In this document: piece after piece, positions 7,641 through 16,524 of the stretch
Layout: each line of letters begins with the position of its first letter
Numbering within the stretch: position 1 is the stretch's first letter
NCBI GenBank assembly: GCA_963720775.1
Contig: CAVRGR010000006.1
Coordinates: 496,001-560,000, forward strand
From: JAENVT01 sp963720775
GTDB taxonomy: Bacteria > Actinomycetota > Acidimicrobiia > Acidimicrobiales > Ilumatobacteraceae
Reading direction: 5' to 3'
Length of the DNA stretch: 64,000 nt
Position numbers and translations under genes: made by a program
Notes under the pieces: generated by a model
The model's input: the letters and a program-made list of their open reading frames with translations, nothing else
Databases searched by the model: none
Told to the model about the DNA's origin: nothing

Positions 7641-8387
7641 TCACGTGATGCCGGCCGACAGGCCGTTGTCGATGGAGATGTTCGCTCCACTGATGGCCGT
7701 TGCCGACGGCTGGCAGAGGAACCAGATCAGCTCGGCGATCTCGGCCGGTTGGATGAACCGCGCCGAGGCACCTTGCGGATACGCGCGCAACAGCTTGTCG
7801 AGGTAGGCGATCGGGTCGGGGCTGGCCGTGGCCTGACCGCGCAACATCGGTGAATCGACATCGCCGGGGCACACGGCGTTGACTCGAATCCCTATCGGAG
7901 CGAGTTCCAGAGCCAGGGCGCGCGTGAGGTTCGAGACGCCTCCCTTCGACGCGCAGTACACCGCCGCGCCGGCATTGCCCTGTAGGCCTGCGTCGGACGA
8001 CATGTTGACGATGCATCCTTGCGTGAGCGTGAGATGGGGGATGGCCGCAGAGCTGATGAAGTAGAGACCCTTGAGGTTGATGTCGACGACTCGATCCCAC
8101 TCGGCTTCGGTCGTGTCGGCGCTCGCTCCCTCCGTCCACACCCCGGCGGCGTTCACCACGGCGTCGAGACGCCCGGTCCACTCGGCGGCCGTGGCAACTG
8201 CGTGACGGCATTGCTCGACATCGGCCAGATCGGCGCGGATCGGCAGCAGCTGCCGGCCCGGTTCGCCGGCCGGTTCGATCTCGTTGATGTCGACGGCGGC
8301 GACCAGCCATCCCCCGGCCCCGAAGCGCGCCGCGGTTGCGCCGCCGATGCCTCCCGCGGCCCCTGTGATCAGGGCGACGGGCGCCAC
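7641..8387 (-). CDS. Short-chain dehydrogenase/reductase (SDR)
   Basis: The 248 residues form a classical SDR. The N-terminal cofactor motif is TGAAGGIGGATA (TGxxxGxG). VNAAG is the structural motif, and catalytic Ser precedes YCASK, which carries the catalytic Tyr and Lys. PG near VNAVCPGDVDSPM closes the cofactor site. It would oxidise an alcohol or reduce a ketone with NAD(P)(H). The GTG start at 8387 has a strong GGAGGA 6 nt upstream, and the gene overlaps the end of the preceding SDR gene by 19 nt, indicating translational coupling. Two consecutive SDRs beside an aminotransferase suggest interconversion of amino, keto and hydroxy forms of one metabolite. The substrate is unknown. Confidence 0.9.
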   Translation of the reverse strand: MAPVALITGAAGGIGGATAARFGAGGWLVAAVDINEIEPAGEPGRQLLPIRADLADVEQCRHAVATAAEWTGRLDAVVNAAGVWTEGASADTTEAEWDRVVDINLKGLYFISSAAIPHLTLTQGCIVNMSSDAGLQGNAGAAVYCASKGGVSNLTRALALELAPIGIRVNAVCPGDVDSPMLRGQATASPDPIAYLDKLLRAYPQGASARFIQPAEIAELIWFLCQPSATAISGANISIDNGLSAGIT

Positions 8388-9151
8388 GAACGGTCCTCCG
8401 GGAGCGAGTTGCCGCCGTCGACGATGAGCTGCTGCGCGGTGATGAAGCTGGCAGAGGGATCGGCCAGGAAGCGAACCGCGGCGGCAACCTCGTCGGGTGT
8501 ACCGCTGCGCCCGAGCGGTGTGAACGTTCCGGCGCTGTGCTCGCCGACCAGTTGGGCGCCCGTCGCGATCCAGCCCGGCGAGACGGCATTGACCGTGATG
8601 CCATCGCCGGCAACCTCGAGGGCGATTGCTCGGGTGAGGCCGATCATGCCGGCCTTGGCGGCGTGGTAGCCCGGGTCGCCGAGGAACGCTTGAACCGGCC
8701 CGGATGTGGACGCAATGTTGACGATGCGGCCGTACTTGTTCCGGCGCATGGGCGCGAGGCAAGCACGAGTGACGCTGAAGCATGTCGTGAGGTTGCGATG
8801 CAGGCTGTCTGCCCAATCGTCGGCGGTCACTTCGCTGGTGCCGCGGTTGTGCGGCTGCATGCCGACGGCGATCATCCCGGCGTTGTTGACGCAGATGTCG
8901 ACGCGACCGGCGACGGCGTGGGCGGATGCCACCAGGGCATCGGCTACCCCCTCGGCCATGAGATCGCCGACGAAGCCACTGGCCGCGCCACCAATCGCCA
9001 AGAGCTCGTCGACGCGCTCGTAGATGCGCTCGGTGGTCGACGCGACCACGACGTGGGCGCCGTCGGCAGCAAGCGATCTTGCGCAGGCGAAACCGATTCC
9101 ATCGGCACTGCCCGCGCCCGTCACGATGGCGACCTGGCCGTCGATTCTCAC
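8369..9151 (-). CDS. Short-chain dehydrogenase/reductase (FabG-like SDR)
   Basis: The 260 residues show TGAGSADGIGFACARSLA at the N-terminus, an extended TGxxxGxG form. NNAGM, the ASTSG catalytic Ser region, and YHAAK with the catalytic Tyr/Lys follow. The GTG start at 9151 overlaps the TGA of the upstream aminotransferase gene (GTGA), so it is coupled to it. It is distinct in sequence from the adjacent SDR, so the two are probably not recent duplicates and may act on different positions or in opposite directions. NAD(P)-dependent alcohol/ketone chemistry is expected; the substrate cannot be inferred. Confidence 0.9.
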   Translation of the reverse strand: MRIDGQVAIVTGAGSADGIGFACARSLAADGAHVVVASTTERIYERVDELLAIGGAASGFVGDLMAEGVADALVASAHAVAGRVDICVNNAGMIAVGMQPHNRGTSEVTADDWADSLHRNLTTCFSVTRACLAPMRRNKYGRIVNIASTSGPVQAFLGDPGYHAAKAGMIGLTRAIALEVAGDGITVNAVSPGWIATGAQLVGEHSAGTFTPLGRSGTPDEVAAAVRFLADPSASFITAQQLIVDGGNSLPEDRSWRPSP

Positions 9152-10503
9152 GCGATCAATGCTTCCACGGCGGATGCGAACACTGCGTTATGGGCCTCGA
9201 CATCAGCCGCGGTGTGATGTGGTGACATCAAGGCCATGTTGTGGAACGGGGTCAACAGGATGCCGCGGTTGATTGCCCAGAGATGCATGAAGGAGTCGAG
9301 GTCGACGTCGACGGCCGCAGCGGCGGCCGCCCCGTCGCGTGGCGGAGGGCAGAACCAGTACTCGGCCCGACAGCCGAGTTGCTGCACATGCCACGGCAGC
9401 CGGTGGCGATCGATCGTGGATTGCACCCCGCGGGTCCAGGCCGTGGCAAGAGGGATGGCGTGGGCGAAGTCTTCGGAGCGCAATGTGGACCCGAGCGTTG
9501 CCCGCACGGCCGCAACTGCGAGCGCGTTGCCGGTGAGCGTCCCGCCGACGCCACTTGCGTCGACCGCGCTGGAGGCGATCGTGGGCCCGAGTCGTTCGGC
9601 GATCTCGGCGGTCATTCCGTAGGCAGCTGCGGGCATGCCGCCACCGATCGTCTTGCCGATGACGAAGAAGTCGGGCTCCAGCCCCCAAGCCGCCGTCGCA
9701 CCACCCGGCCCGACGCAGATGGTGTGCGTCTCGTCGATGACCAACAGCGTTCTGTACTGGCGAGTGAGCCTGCGCAGTTCGTCGTGGTAACCGCGATCGG
9801 GCATGACGATGCCGATGTTGGTGAGCGCCGGCTCTGCCAGGACACAGGCGATCTCACCCGTTGCCAGCGCGGCCTCGAGTGCGGTGAGGTCGTTGAACGG
9901 AACGACGACAGTCGTGGAGGCAGGATCGAGCGCGGCGCCGAGATTGCCCGGGCGTGAGACTGTGCGGCCCTCGCTGTCGAGGGTGGCCAGTGCCTCGTCG
10001 ACCGAGCCGTGGTAGCACCAGTCGAAGACCAGGACCTTGCGGCGGCGTGTGAGGTGCCGGGCGAATCGAAGGACGAATCGGTTGGCATCCGTTGCCGTCA
10101 TCGCCATCTGCCAGACGGGCAGCCCGAAACGCCTGGCGAGCTCGGCGCCCACCCAAGCCGCATCGATCGACGGAAGCATCGTGGTGATGCCGCGACTGGC
10201 TTGAGCGAAGAGAGCGTCGGCCACCTGCGCCAGCCCGTGACCCGTCATCGCCCCCGTGTCACCGAGGCAGAAGTCGATGTAGTCGAGTCCGTCGACGTCG
10301 GTGAAGTGGGCGCCGCCGGCCGTGGCGAAGAAGATCGGGAACGAGCCCGGCCAGCGGGTCATCCACGCCATGGGCACGCCGCCGAGGAGGTTGGCCTGAG
10401 CCTCTTTGGCCAGCTCTGCTGAACGTGGATGGGTGGCAATGAAGCGTCGTTCTTCCTCTGCGTGGCGACGGTGAAGAACTTGTCGATCGATCATGAAGAC
10501 CAT
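9148..10503 (-). CDS. Class III pyridoxal-phosphate aminotransferase (glutamate-1-semialdehyde aminomutase-like)
   Basis: The 451 residues belong to the class III aminotransferase fold, closest in style to the HemL-like group. The PLP-aspartate is in VIDETHT and the Schiff-base lysine is in VIGKTIGGGMPAAAYGM. The LGDTGAMTGHG substrate region is present. It lacks a typical HemL context (no other tetrapyrrole genes) and several HemL-specific motifs, so it is probably an amino-group transferase or aminomutase for the local pathway. ATG at 10503 is taken; a second in-frame ATG at 10494 is equally possible, and no clear ribosome binding site distinguishes them. It is first of the four-gene minus-strand operon aminotransferase-SDR-SDR-Lrp. 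Confidence 0.88.
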   Translation of the reverse strand: MVFMIDRQVLHRRHAEEERRFIATHPRSAELAKEAQANLLGGVPMAWMTRWPGSFPIFFATAGGAHFTDVDGLDYIDFCLGDTGAMTGHGLAQVADALFAQASRGITTMLPSIDAAWVGAELARRFGLPVWQMAMTATDANRFVLRFARHLTRRRKVLVFDWCYHGSVDEALATLDSEGRTVSRPGNLGAALDPASTTVVVPFNDLTALEAALATGEIACVLAEPALTNIGIVMPDRGYHDELRRLTRQYRTLLVIDETHTICVGPGGATAAWGLEPDFFVIGKTIGGGMPAAAYGMTAEIAERLGPTIASSAVDASGVGGTLTGNALAVAAVRATLGSTLRSEDFAHAIPLATAWTRGVQSTIDRHRLPWHVQQLGCRAEYWFCPPPRDGAAAAAAVDVDLDSFMHLWAINRGILLTPFHNMALMSPHHTAADVEAHNAVFASAVEALIA

Positions 10504-10564
10504 TGTTCACGATCGAATCGCTCGCTGTCGAGCCAAATCTGGCGAGTTTGGGTCGGTCGAGTGG

Positions 10565-11371
10565 TCAGTCGGCGAGCTTGGCCAGCCCTCGATAGGCGAA
10601 CACGAGGGTCACCGCGCTGATCCCGACCATGGCGACCAAGCCACCCCACGACGCGTTCCACGTGACATCGCCGAGCCAGCCTTCGCGCGCCAGACGCAGG
10701 ATGTTGGTGAACGGATTGATCCGCGCCACCGCGTGCAGCCACCCGGTCATCACGTTCAACGGTGTCTGGGCGTTGCTGAGGAAGATCGCGTTGAAGAACG
10801 TGAGTTGCATCAGCGCCGCAGCGCGCATGTCGCCGAACCGATAGGCGAGTCCGAGGGCCCAGCCGGCTGATGCCGTGGCGATTCCCAGGCCGGCCACGTA
10901 GAGCGTGATCAACCCGACCACACCCCCGGTGAGCCGCGCCCCGAACAGGAAGCCCACGATCAACACACTGGTCACCACGATCAGGACGCGGACCCACGCA
11001 GTGATCAACGGACCGATGATCAAGGCCAGCCGTGGCGCGGGTGCCATGCGCAAGCGATCGAAGAACCCGCTCTCGATGTCGCGCACGGTGCTGAAGCCGA
11101 GGCCGATGCCGCTGAAGCCTGACCCCATGCACGTTGCCAGCGGAAGGTACCAGTTGACCGATCGATCGGTGGGGAAGCCGGGGATCTTGGTGATCGCGAA
11201 GAAGGTGCCGCTGAACGCGATGGTCTGGAAGATCGGCATCGCCAGGGCGGGGAAGAACGCCGACGGCAGCCGCCGGATGCTGCGCAGGCCGCGCAACGCC
11301 AGACCGCGTGCGGACCGCAGCAGAGTTCCACCGTCTGCCTGGCCGGCCGGGATGCGGATGGTGCTGATCAT
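10565..11371 (-). CDS. ABC-2 type exporter permease (DrrB-like)
   Basis: The 268 residues have about six hydrophobic segments and the ABC-2 permease pattern. A GFFDRLRMAP motif lies in the first large cytoplasmic loop and NPFTNILRLAREG is near the last helices. It would form the membrane channel with the partner permease and the ATPase encoded just upstream, as in daunorubicin-type efflux. Its ATG at 11371 overlaps the preceding TGA (ATGA). The nearest gene downstream is the aminotransferase operon, 61 nt away on the same strand. The island context suggests export of a metabolite or self-protection; the cargo is unknown. Confidence 0.88.
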   Translation of the reverse strand: MISTIRIPAGQADGGTLLRSARGLALRGLRSIRRLPSAFFPALAMPIFQTIAFSGTFFAITKIPGFPTDRSVNWYLPLATCMGSGFSGIGLGFSTVRDIESGFFDRLRMAPAPRLALIIGPLITAWVRVLIVVTSVLIVGFLFGARLTGGVVGLITLYVAGLGIATASAGWALGLAYRFGDMRAAALMQLTFFNAIFLSNAQTPLNVMTGWLHAVARINPFTNILRLAREGWLGDVTWNASWGGLVAMVGISAVTLVFAYRGLAKLAD

Positions 11372-12183
11372 CGCGCCGCGATTCGAGAGTAGAGCGTGCG
11401 TACGGCAAGTGCGATCGAGAACACCCCGATGGCCGCAGGAACGAGCAGTGCCGAGGCCACGTGACCGACCGTGAAGCCGTCGATCACCAGACCGCGCAGA
11501 CCTTCGACGAGGTGCGACACCGGGTTGATGTCGGCGATTGTCTTGTAGGCGCCCTCCATCGTCTGCCGCGGAAAGAAGCAACTGGAGAAGAACAAGGCGA
11601 TGAACAACAGTGGGAAGCTGCCCTGGACGGCTTCGGACGAGCCGGTCTTCAGGGCCATGGCAGCCGTGAATCCACCGATCGCCAGAGCGGTGATCGCCCC
11701 GCAGAGCACGATCACGACGACGCCTGCCACACCTGACTTGATGCTGACCCCGAATGGCAACAGCGCGACCACGAAGAACAACGCCTGGAATGCGCCGAAC
11801 GCGGCCGCCCCGGCGAGACGCCCGACGAGGATGCTGACCCGGGAGGTGGGAGTGGCCAGCAGGCGGTCGAAGAAGCCCTGCTCGATGTCGGTCGCCAACG
11901 CCGTGCCGCCCGTGACGCTGCCGAACAGCACGCCCTGGACGATGCTGCCGGCGATGGCGAAGTCGAGGAAGTTGTCGACCTTCGGAAAGTTCGGTAGCTG
12001 CACAGCGCGCCCGAACGCCGAACTGCCGAGAGCAGCGAAGAACAGCGGGAAGATCAACGATGGGATGACGAGTGCCGGTTGGCGGACGATGGCGACGATC
12101 GATCGCTTCGACATGGCCGCGGTCTGAGACATCCACAGGCCCCCGGCGCGCACCGGGCTGATGGTCGTCGTGGCGATCGTCAC
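11368..12183 (-). CDS. ABC-2 type exporter permease (DrrB-like)
   Basis: The 271 residues form a second ABC-2 permease, with the DIEQGFFDRLLATPTSR motif and NPVSHLVEGLRGLV near the C-terminus, and about six membrane segments. It differs enough from the downstream permease to suggest a heterodimeric channel. Its GTG start at 12183 overlaps the TGA of the ATPase gene (GTGA), giving a tightly coupled ATPase-permease-permease operon. The family exports antibiotics, lipids or sugars. Confidence 0.9.
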   Translation of the reverse strand: MTIATTTISPVRAGGLWMSQTAAMSKRSIVAIVRQPALVIPSLIFPLFFAALGSSAFGRAVQLPNFPKVDNFLDFAIAGSIVQGVLFGSVTGGTALATDIEQGFFDRLLATPTSRVSILVGRLAGAAAFGAFQALFFVVALLPFGVSIKSGVAGVVVIVLCGAITALAIGGFTAAMALKTGSSEAVQGSFPLLFIALFFSSCFFPRQTMEGAYKTIADINPVSHLVEGLRGLVIDGFTVGHVASALLVPAAIGVFSIALAVRTLYSRIAAR

Positions 12184-13196
12184 TTGCGCCGCCCTCGTTT
12201 GCGCGTCGGTGCGGGTCCGCCGGCGTCGGTCATGGTCGATGATGCGCCCTCCAGTCGATAGCCGGTCGACTCGGCGAACACGTCGTCGAGGCTCGGTTCG
12301 TTGAGCTCGAGGTGCTGCACCTTGACGCCTGCCTCGTCGAGCGCCCTGACCACATCGGTGACCGCACCCGCTCCGCCCTCCAGGCCGACGCCCAGACTGC
12401 CTTCCGCGGTGGTGCGCAGCTCACCGAAGCGTGCAAGCACGTCGCGCGCCGTGAGGGCCTGCGGCGCCGCCACCGAGATGAGCAGTGTGGGAGCACCGAC
12501 CGCTGCCTTCAAGTCGGTCGGCGTGCCCTCCTTGACGATCTTGCCGTGGTCGATGATGGCCACCCGGTCCGCGAGCTGGTCGGCCTCCTCGAGGTACTGC
12601 GTGGTGAGCAGAACCGTCGTGCCCTCGCCGTTGAGGCGACGCACCTCCTCCCACAACGTGATACGGCTCATCGGGTCGAGCCCAGTGGTCGGCTCGTCGA
12701 GGAACAGCACGCTCGGTTGGTGGATCAGGCTCAGCGCCAGGTCGAGCCGGCGGCGCATGCCGCCCGAGTAGGTGCCGACGCGACGGTCGGCGGCTCCGAT
12801 GAGGCCCACCCGTGCGAGCAGTTCCGCGGCGCGAGCGTCGACCTGCGACGCCGGCAGTCCGTAGAGCACCGCCTGGAGGTGGAGGAGCTCGTTGCCCGTC
12901 ATCAGTGGATCGATGGCCGCATCCTGCAACGCCACGCCGATTCGGCGGCGCACATCGTTGGCCTGTGTGACCACGTCGAATCCGGCCACCGTGGCTGTGC
13001 CCGACGTCGGTCGAAGAAGGGTCGTGAGCATTCTGATCACCGTGCTCTTGCCAGCGCCGTTCGGCCCGAGGAAACCGAAGATCTCACCCTCGCGAACTTC
13101 CAGATCGACCCCATCGACTGCTTTCACCTCGCCGAAGTGACGTACCAGGGCTCGGGCGACGATCGGGGAATCCACCGACAAGTCCGTCCGGCTCAT
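12180..13196 (-). CDS. ABC exporter ATPase (DrrA-like)
   Basis: The 338 residues contain all ATPase motifs: Walker A GPNGAGKST, Q-loop, signature YSGGMRRRLD, Walker B LFLDEPTTGLDP, and the switch histidine replaced by Gln in LLTTQY, which is usual for DrrA-type ATPases. A C-terminal regulatory extension of about 100 residues (GAPTLLISV to the end) is typical of the DrrA subfamily. ATG at 13196 is chosen as the first start close to the conserved N-terminus. It powers the two permeases encoded downstream in the same operon. A MarR-family regulator is divergently transcribed 78 nt away, the usual arrangement for a ligand-inducible exporter. Confidence 0.95.
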   Translation of the reverse strand: MSRTDLSVDSPIVARALVRHFGEVKAVDGVDLEVREGEIFGFLGPNGAGKSTVIRMLTTLLRPTSGTATVAGFDVVTQANDVRRRIGVALQDAAIDPLMTGNELLHLQAVLYGLPASQVDARAAELLARVGLIGAADRRVGTYSGGMRRRLDLALSLIHQPSVLFLDEPTTGLDPMSRITLWEEVRRLNGEGTTVLLTTQYLEEADQLADRVAIIDHGKIVKEGTPTDLKAAVGAPTLLISVAAPQALTARDVLARFGELRTTAEGSLGVGLEGGAGAVTDVVRALDEAGVKVQHLELNEPSLDDVFAESTGYRLEGASSTMTDAGGPAPTRKRGRRK

Positions 13197-13274
13197 CTGG
13201 CCGCGCTCGAAGATTGCTTCAGAATCATAGATGTTCAGCTTGCACCAATTATCTGTGTATGTCAAACTCTGCCC
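13197..13274. promoter_or_regulatory. Divergent control region between ABC exporter operon and MarR gene
   Basis: This 78-nt gap is markedly AT-richer than its surroundings, especially 13216-13266. It must carry promoters for both divergent units. TTGCAC at 13240-13245 and a TCAA downstream near 13262 form a loose inverted arrangement, TTG to CAA, around an AT-rich centre, which could be a MarR-type operator. No perfect palindrome is visible. Autoregulation by the MarR protein is an inference from gene layout. Confidence 0.4.
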
Positions 13275-13700
13275 GTGCCAGACGGGTCCCACACCGATCG
13301 TTCGCCGCTGGACGACGCCTTGGCCCTGGTGATCGGACGGATGCGGGCCATCTGGCACCGACGCATGCGTGCGTTCGATCTCACCCCGCCGCAGGCGATC
13401 GCGCTGCGCAAGCTCCTCGAGGGTTCGCTGCCAATGGGCTCTGTTGCCGAAGTCCTGTCGTGCGATGCGTCGACGCTCACCGGCATTGCCGACAGACTCG
13501 AGGAGCGCAACCTGATCCAGCGCCAGGTCGATCCCAGGGACCGGCGGGTCAAGTTGCTGGCGCTCACCGATGCCGGACGTCAACTCGTCGCCTCCATCGA
13601 CGGACCCTTCACCACCGACATTCCGGGCATTGCCGCGCTCAGCGAAGCAGAACGCGCCGAACTGACCCAACTGCTCGTACGCGCCTTTCAGCAGGACTAG
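13275..13700 (+). CDS. MarR-family transcriptional regulator
   Basis: The 141-residue protein has the MarR winged-helix core: LTPPQAIALRKLLEGS, the recognition helix around CDASTLTGIADRLEERNLI, and the wing DPRDRRVKLLALTDAGRQL. These proteins are dimeric repressors released by small phenolic or drug-like ligands. The GTG at 13275 is the start closest to the divergent promoter region. The gene is divergent from the ABC exporter operon and is its probable regulator. Its TAG stop shares the CTAG at 13697-13700 with the stop of the convergent gene. Confidence 0.9.
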   Translation: MPDGSHTDRSPLDDALALVIGRMRAIWHRRMRAFDLTPPQAIALRKLLEGSLPMGSVAEVLSCDASTLTGIADRLEERNLIQRQVDPRDRRVKLLALTDAGRQLVASIDGPFTTDIPGIAALSEAERAELTQLLVRAFQQD

Positions 13701-14215
13701 GGCGTCGTAGTCGCGGGAGCCGCGGCCGCCGGTGCGGCGCGAACGGCGATGATCTGGGCGATGGCGTCGTAGGGCCATCCAGTCGGCAGCGTCACCGGCG
13801 CATCGGGAGTGGACAGCACCGAGATGCGTTGCTCACCGACGCCGACGTAGCCGACCTCTTCCCGGGCCGCTTCCTTGATTCCGTCGGGCGTCTGCAGCCG
13901 GTTGACGTCGGCGGCAAGTTGTGCGTTGGCATCGCTGAGCACGGCCAGCTCGTTCTGCTTCTTGGCGAGATCGTCGCGTTGCTGGAGCCAACTCTTCACG
14001 GGCAGGACGAACAGTGAGGCGATCAACGCGGCGGCGATCACCATGGCGACCAGCGAGAAGAGCAGCCGCTTGCCGCGTCCCTTGACGAGTTGCTTCTCCT
14101 TGGCGATCGGTCGCGTGAACTCGCCGAACCGTGATGGATCAGATTCGCGTTCGAGGATCGCTCGCGCGGAACTGCGAGGACGCTGAATGGAGGTGGTTCG
14201 GTGCCCGTCGCTCAC
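13697..14215 (-). CDS. FtsB/DivIC-like septum formation initiator
   Basis: The 172 residues have one transmembrane helix (about residues 51-70, LLFSLVAMVIAAALIASLFV). A coiled coil follows (SWLQQRDDLAKKQNELAVLSD and on), then the conserved DGIKEAAREEVGYVGVGEQ segment typical of the actinobacterial septum formation initiator next to enolase. It is expected to link the divisome parts FtsQ and FtsL at the septum. A C-terminal Ala/Pro/Thr-rich tail is extracytoplasmic. GTG at 14215 is the likely start. It lies 46 nt downstream of eno on the same strand, the conserved actinobacterial order. Confidence 0.85.
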   Translation of the reverse strand: MSDGHRTTSIQRPRSSARAILERESDPSRFGEFTRPIAKEKQLVKGRGKRLLFSLVAMVIAAALIASLFVLPVKSWLQQRDDLAKKQNELAVLSDANAQLAADVNRLQTPDGIKEAAREEVGYVGVGEQRISVLSTPDAPVTLPTGWPYDAIAQIIAVRAAPAAAAPATTTP

Positions 14216-14261
14216 GCGACACAGTCTCGCAGGCCCACACCCGAAATGGCTGTCAATGCAC

Positions 14262-15542
14262 TCAGTGCTGGGCGGCGAGTGCGGCGCGACCTCGGTAGGC
14301 GGCGGACTCGCCGAGGTGCTGCTCGATGCGCAGCAACTGGTTGTACTTGGCGACGCGGTCACTACGCGCCGGGGCGCCGGTCTTGATCTGACCGCAATTG
14401 GTGGCGACAGCGAGATCGGCAATGGACACGTCTTCGGTCTCGCCGCTGCGGTGGCTGATCACACTCGTGTACGAGTGGCGAGCAGCCAGTTCGACCGTAT
14501 CGAGTGTCTCGGTCAGTGAACCGATCTGGTTGACCTTGATGAGGATGCTGTTGGCGACCTTGCGGTCGATGCCCATCTGCAGGCGCGTGGAGTTGGTGAC
14601 GAAGACGTCGTCGCCGACGAGTTGCACCTTTGTGCCAACGGCGCTCGTGAGCGCCGCCCACCCATCCCAATCATCTTCCGCCATTCCGTCTTCGAGGCTG
14701 ACGATGGGATACATCCCGACGAGCCGGTCCCAGTAGGCGACGAGCTCGGCGGACGACAGCACCTTGCCCTCACCCGGGAGGTGGTAGTTGCCGTCACGAT
14801 AGATCTCACTGACGGCGGGATCGAGGGCGATGGCGATCTCTTCACCAGGCGCGTAGCCGGCCTTCTCGATCGCTTCGACAAGGATCTTGATCGCGTCCTC
14901 GTTGGTCGCCAGGTTGGGAGCGAACCCTCCCTCGTCGCCAACGGCGGTCGACAGCCCGCGGTCGTGGAGCACGTTCTTGAGGGTGTGGTAGGTCTCGGCG
15001 CCCCAACGCAGTGCCTCGGTGAAGCTCGGTGCACCGACGGGCATCACCATGAACTCCTGGAAGTCGATGCTGTTGTCGGCGTGGACCCCGCCGTTGACGA
15101 CGTTCATCATCGGTACCGGAAGGACGTGGGCGTTGGGACCGCCGACGTAGCGATACAGCGGCAGGTCGAGTTCAGCGGCCGCCGCCTTGGCGACGGCCAG
15201 GCTCGTACCGAGAATCGCGTTGGCGCCGAGTCGGGCCTTGTTCTCCGTGCCGTCGAGGTTGCAGAGCTCGATGTCGATGAGGCGCTGTTCGAGCGCATCG
15301 ATGCCGAGCAACGTTGCGACGATCTCGCTGTTGACGTAGCCGACCGCGGTAGCGACACCCTTGCCGAGGTACCGCTTGCCCCCGTCGCGCAGCTCGACCG
15401 CCTCGTGCTCGCCGGTCGACGCACCCGACGGAACAGCGGCGCGCCCTTCCGCCCCGCTCTCGAGCACGACTTCGACCTCGACGGTGGGGTTGCCGCGGGA
15501 GTCGAGGATCTCACGGCCGACGATGCTGACGATCTCGCTCAT
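14262..15542 (-). CDS. eno: Enolase
   Basis: The 426 residues match enolase end to end: EILDSRGNPTVEVEV at the N-terminus, the SGASTGEHEAVELRDGG loop, MNVVNGGVHADNSID, SLEDGMAEDDWDGW, LVGDDVFVTN, the catalytic lysine in ILIKVNQIGSLTET, and SHRSGETEDVSIADLAVA. It converts 2-phosphoglycerate to phosphoenolpyruvate with Mg2+ in glycolysis. ATG at 15542 is the clear start. It is followed on the same strand by the septum-formation gene. Confidence 0.98.
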   Translation of the reverse strand: MSEIVSIVGREILDSRGNPTVEVEVVLESGAEGRAAVPSGASTGEHEAVELRDGGKRYLGKGVATAVGYVNSEIVATLLGIDALEQRLIDIELCNLDGTENKARLGANAILGTSLAVAKAAAAELDLPLYRYVGGPNAHVLPVPMMNVVNGGVHADNSIDFQEFMVMPVGAPSFTEALRWGAETYHTLKNVLHDRGLSTAVGDEGGFAPNLATNEDAIKILVEAIEKAGYAPGEEIAIALDPAVSEIYRDGNYHLPGEGKVLSSAELVAYWDRLVGMYPIVSLEDGMAEDDWDGWAALTSAVGTKVQLVGDDVFVTNSTRLQMGIDRKVANSILIKVNQIGSLTETLDTVELAARHSYTSVISHRSGETEDVSIADLAVATNCGQIKTGAPARSDRVAKYNQLLRIEQHLGESAAYRGRAALAAQH

Positions 15543-15630
15543 GCAGGCACAGTACCCGCTGCCGCCCGCGATCGGGCCTGGCCGATGCGTTCCTGCTCAA
15601 GATCGGCCTGCGTGTGCCGATGATGTGGAC

Positions 15631-16524
15631 GTGGATGCTCAGCAGACTCAGCCGCCGTGGCCGTCACCTCCTTCTGCGTCTCCTCTGACCCGCATCGAGG
15701 TGCCTCCTGCGCCGAACTCGATCGCTGCCGCGCCCATGCTTCCACCTGCCCGTGATCCGCACGAGCCGGAACCGCTGATGATGCCTGTCGTCACCCGGGC
15801 GTACGAGCACACCGAGCATCCCGGTCCCGCACTCCTCGGCACGGGTGCGACCCGAGTTCTGACGGGCGCTGGTTGGGTGGGCAGCGTTACCGGCTATGCG
15901 ATCGCCGCGGTCGTCCTGTCGAAGTCGTACCGCCATATCACCGCCGACAACTGGCGCGCCGCGCTCGACGACCTTCGTTGGTTGATGCCGTTGGTGATCT
16001 CGTCGTTCGGCATGGCCTACCTCGGCTGGGTGGTTTGGGCGACCCTGGCCTCGATCAACGGTCATCGCGTCGCGCCGTTGGCCTCGTCCCCCTGGTTGCC
16101 GCCGTTTGCGTATCTGGTCGGCCCGGTCGCGGCATTCGCCGGCTCGATCAACAAGCCGGAAGCGAATGGCTATTGGCTCGTCGGGGCAATCGTGTGGGTG
16201 TGCATCGGGCACGGCATGGTGCTGATGTCGCTACGCAGTTCTGCCCGCCGCATCGGGGCCGACTCCGAGCAGTTCACCAGGCTGATGATCCTTCCACTCG
16301 CAGCGCTCGGCTATCGGGTCATCGCCACCATCGTGCTGCCCGAGACGAGCTTCGACAACTCGACTTGGTTCGCCGCCCTCGTGGTGATCGATGTGATCCT
16401 GATGATGTCGACGGCAGTCGCGGTGTGGAGAGCGATGCACTCGTTCGACCGCGCCTGCGCCCGTGATCGCTACGGCTCGGTGGAGAACCACCTGCCTGCG
16501 TTCATGGCATCTGCTCACCACTGA
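15631..16524 (+). CDS. Multi-pass membrane protein with proline-rich N-terminus (DUF4328-like possible)
   Basis: The protein has a Pro-rich cytoplasmic-type N-terminus followed by about six hydrophobic helices; examples are LMPLVISSFGMAYLGWVVWA, YWLVGAIVWVCIGHGMVLMS and FAALVVIDVILMMSTAVAVW. The pattern of paired helices with RWLMPL and a late aromatic/Arg motif resembles DUF4328 membrane proteins, but that is a weak resemblance. The start is uncertain: GTG at 15625 or 15631 includes the Pro-rich stretch, while ATG at 15736 would drop it. No ribosome binding site decides. It is divergent from eno and its end overlaps the convergent MazG-family gene by 23 nt. The function is unknown. Confidence 0.65.
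   Translation: MDAQQTQPPWPSPPSASPLTRIEVPPAPNSIAAAPMLPPARDPHEPEPLMMPVVTRAYEHTEHPGPALLGTGATRVLTGAGWVGSVTGYAIAAVVLSKSYRHITADNWRAALDDLRWLMPLVISSFGMAYLGWVVWATLASINGHRVAPLASSPWLPPFAYLVGPVAAFAGSINKPEANGYWLVGAIVWVCIGHGMVLMSLRSSARRIGADSEQFTRLMILPLAALGYRVIATIVLPETSFDNSTWFAALVVIDVILMMSTAVAVWRAMHSFDRACARDRYGSVENHLPAFMASAHH

Noticed and set aside
9148..10503. Calling this (and 37572-38864, 39026-40435) hemL, glutamate-1-semialdehyde aminomutase
   Set aside because: All three have the general class III fold but no haem-synthesis neighbours and differ from each other. A genome needs only one HemL.
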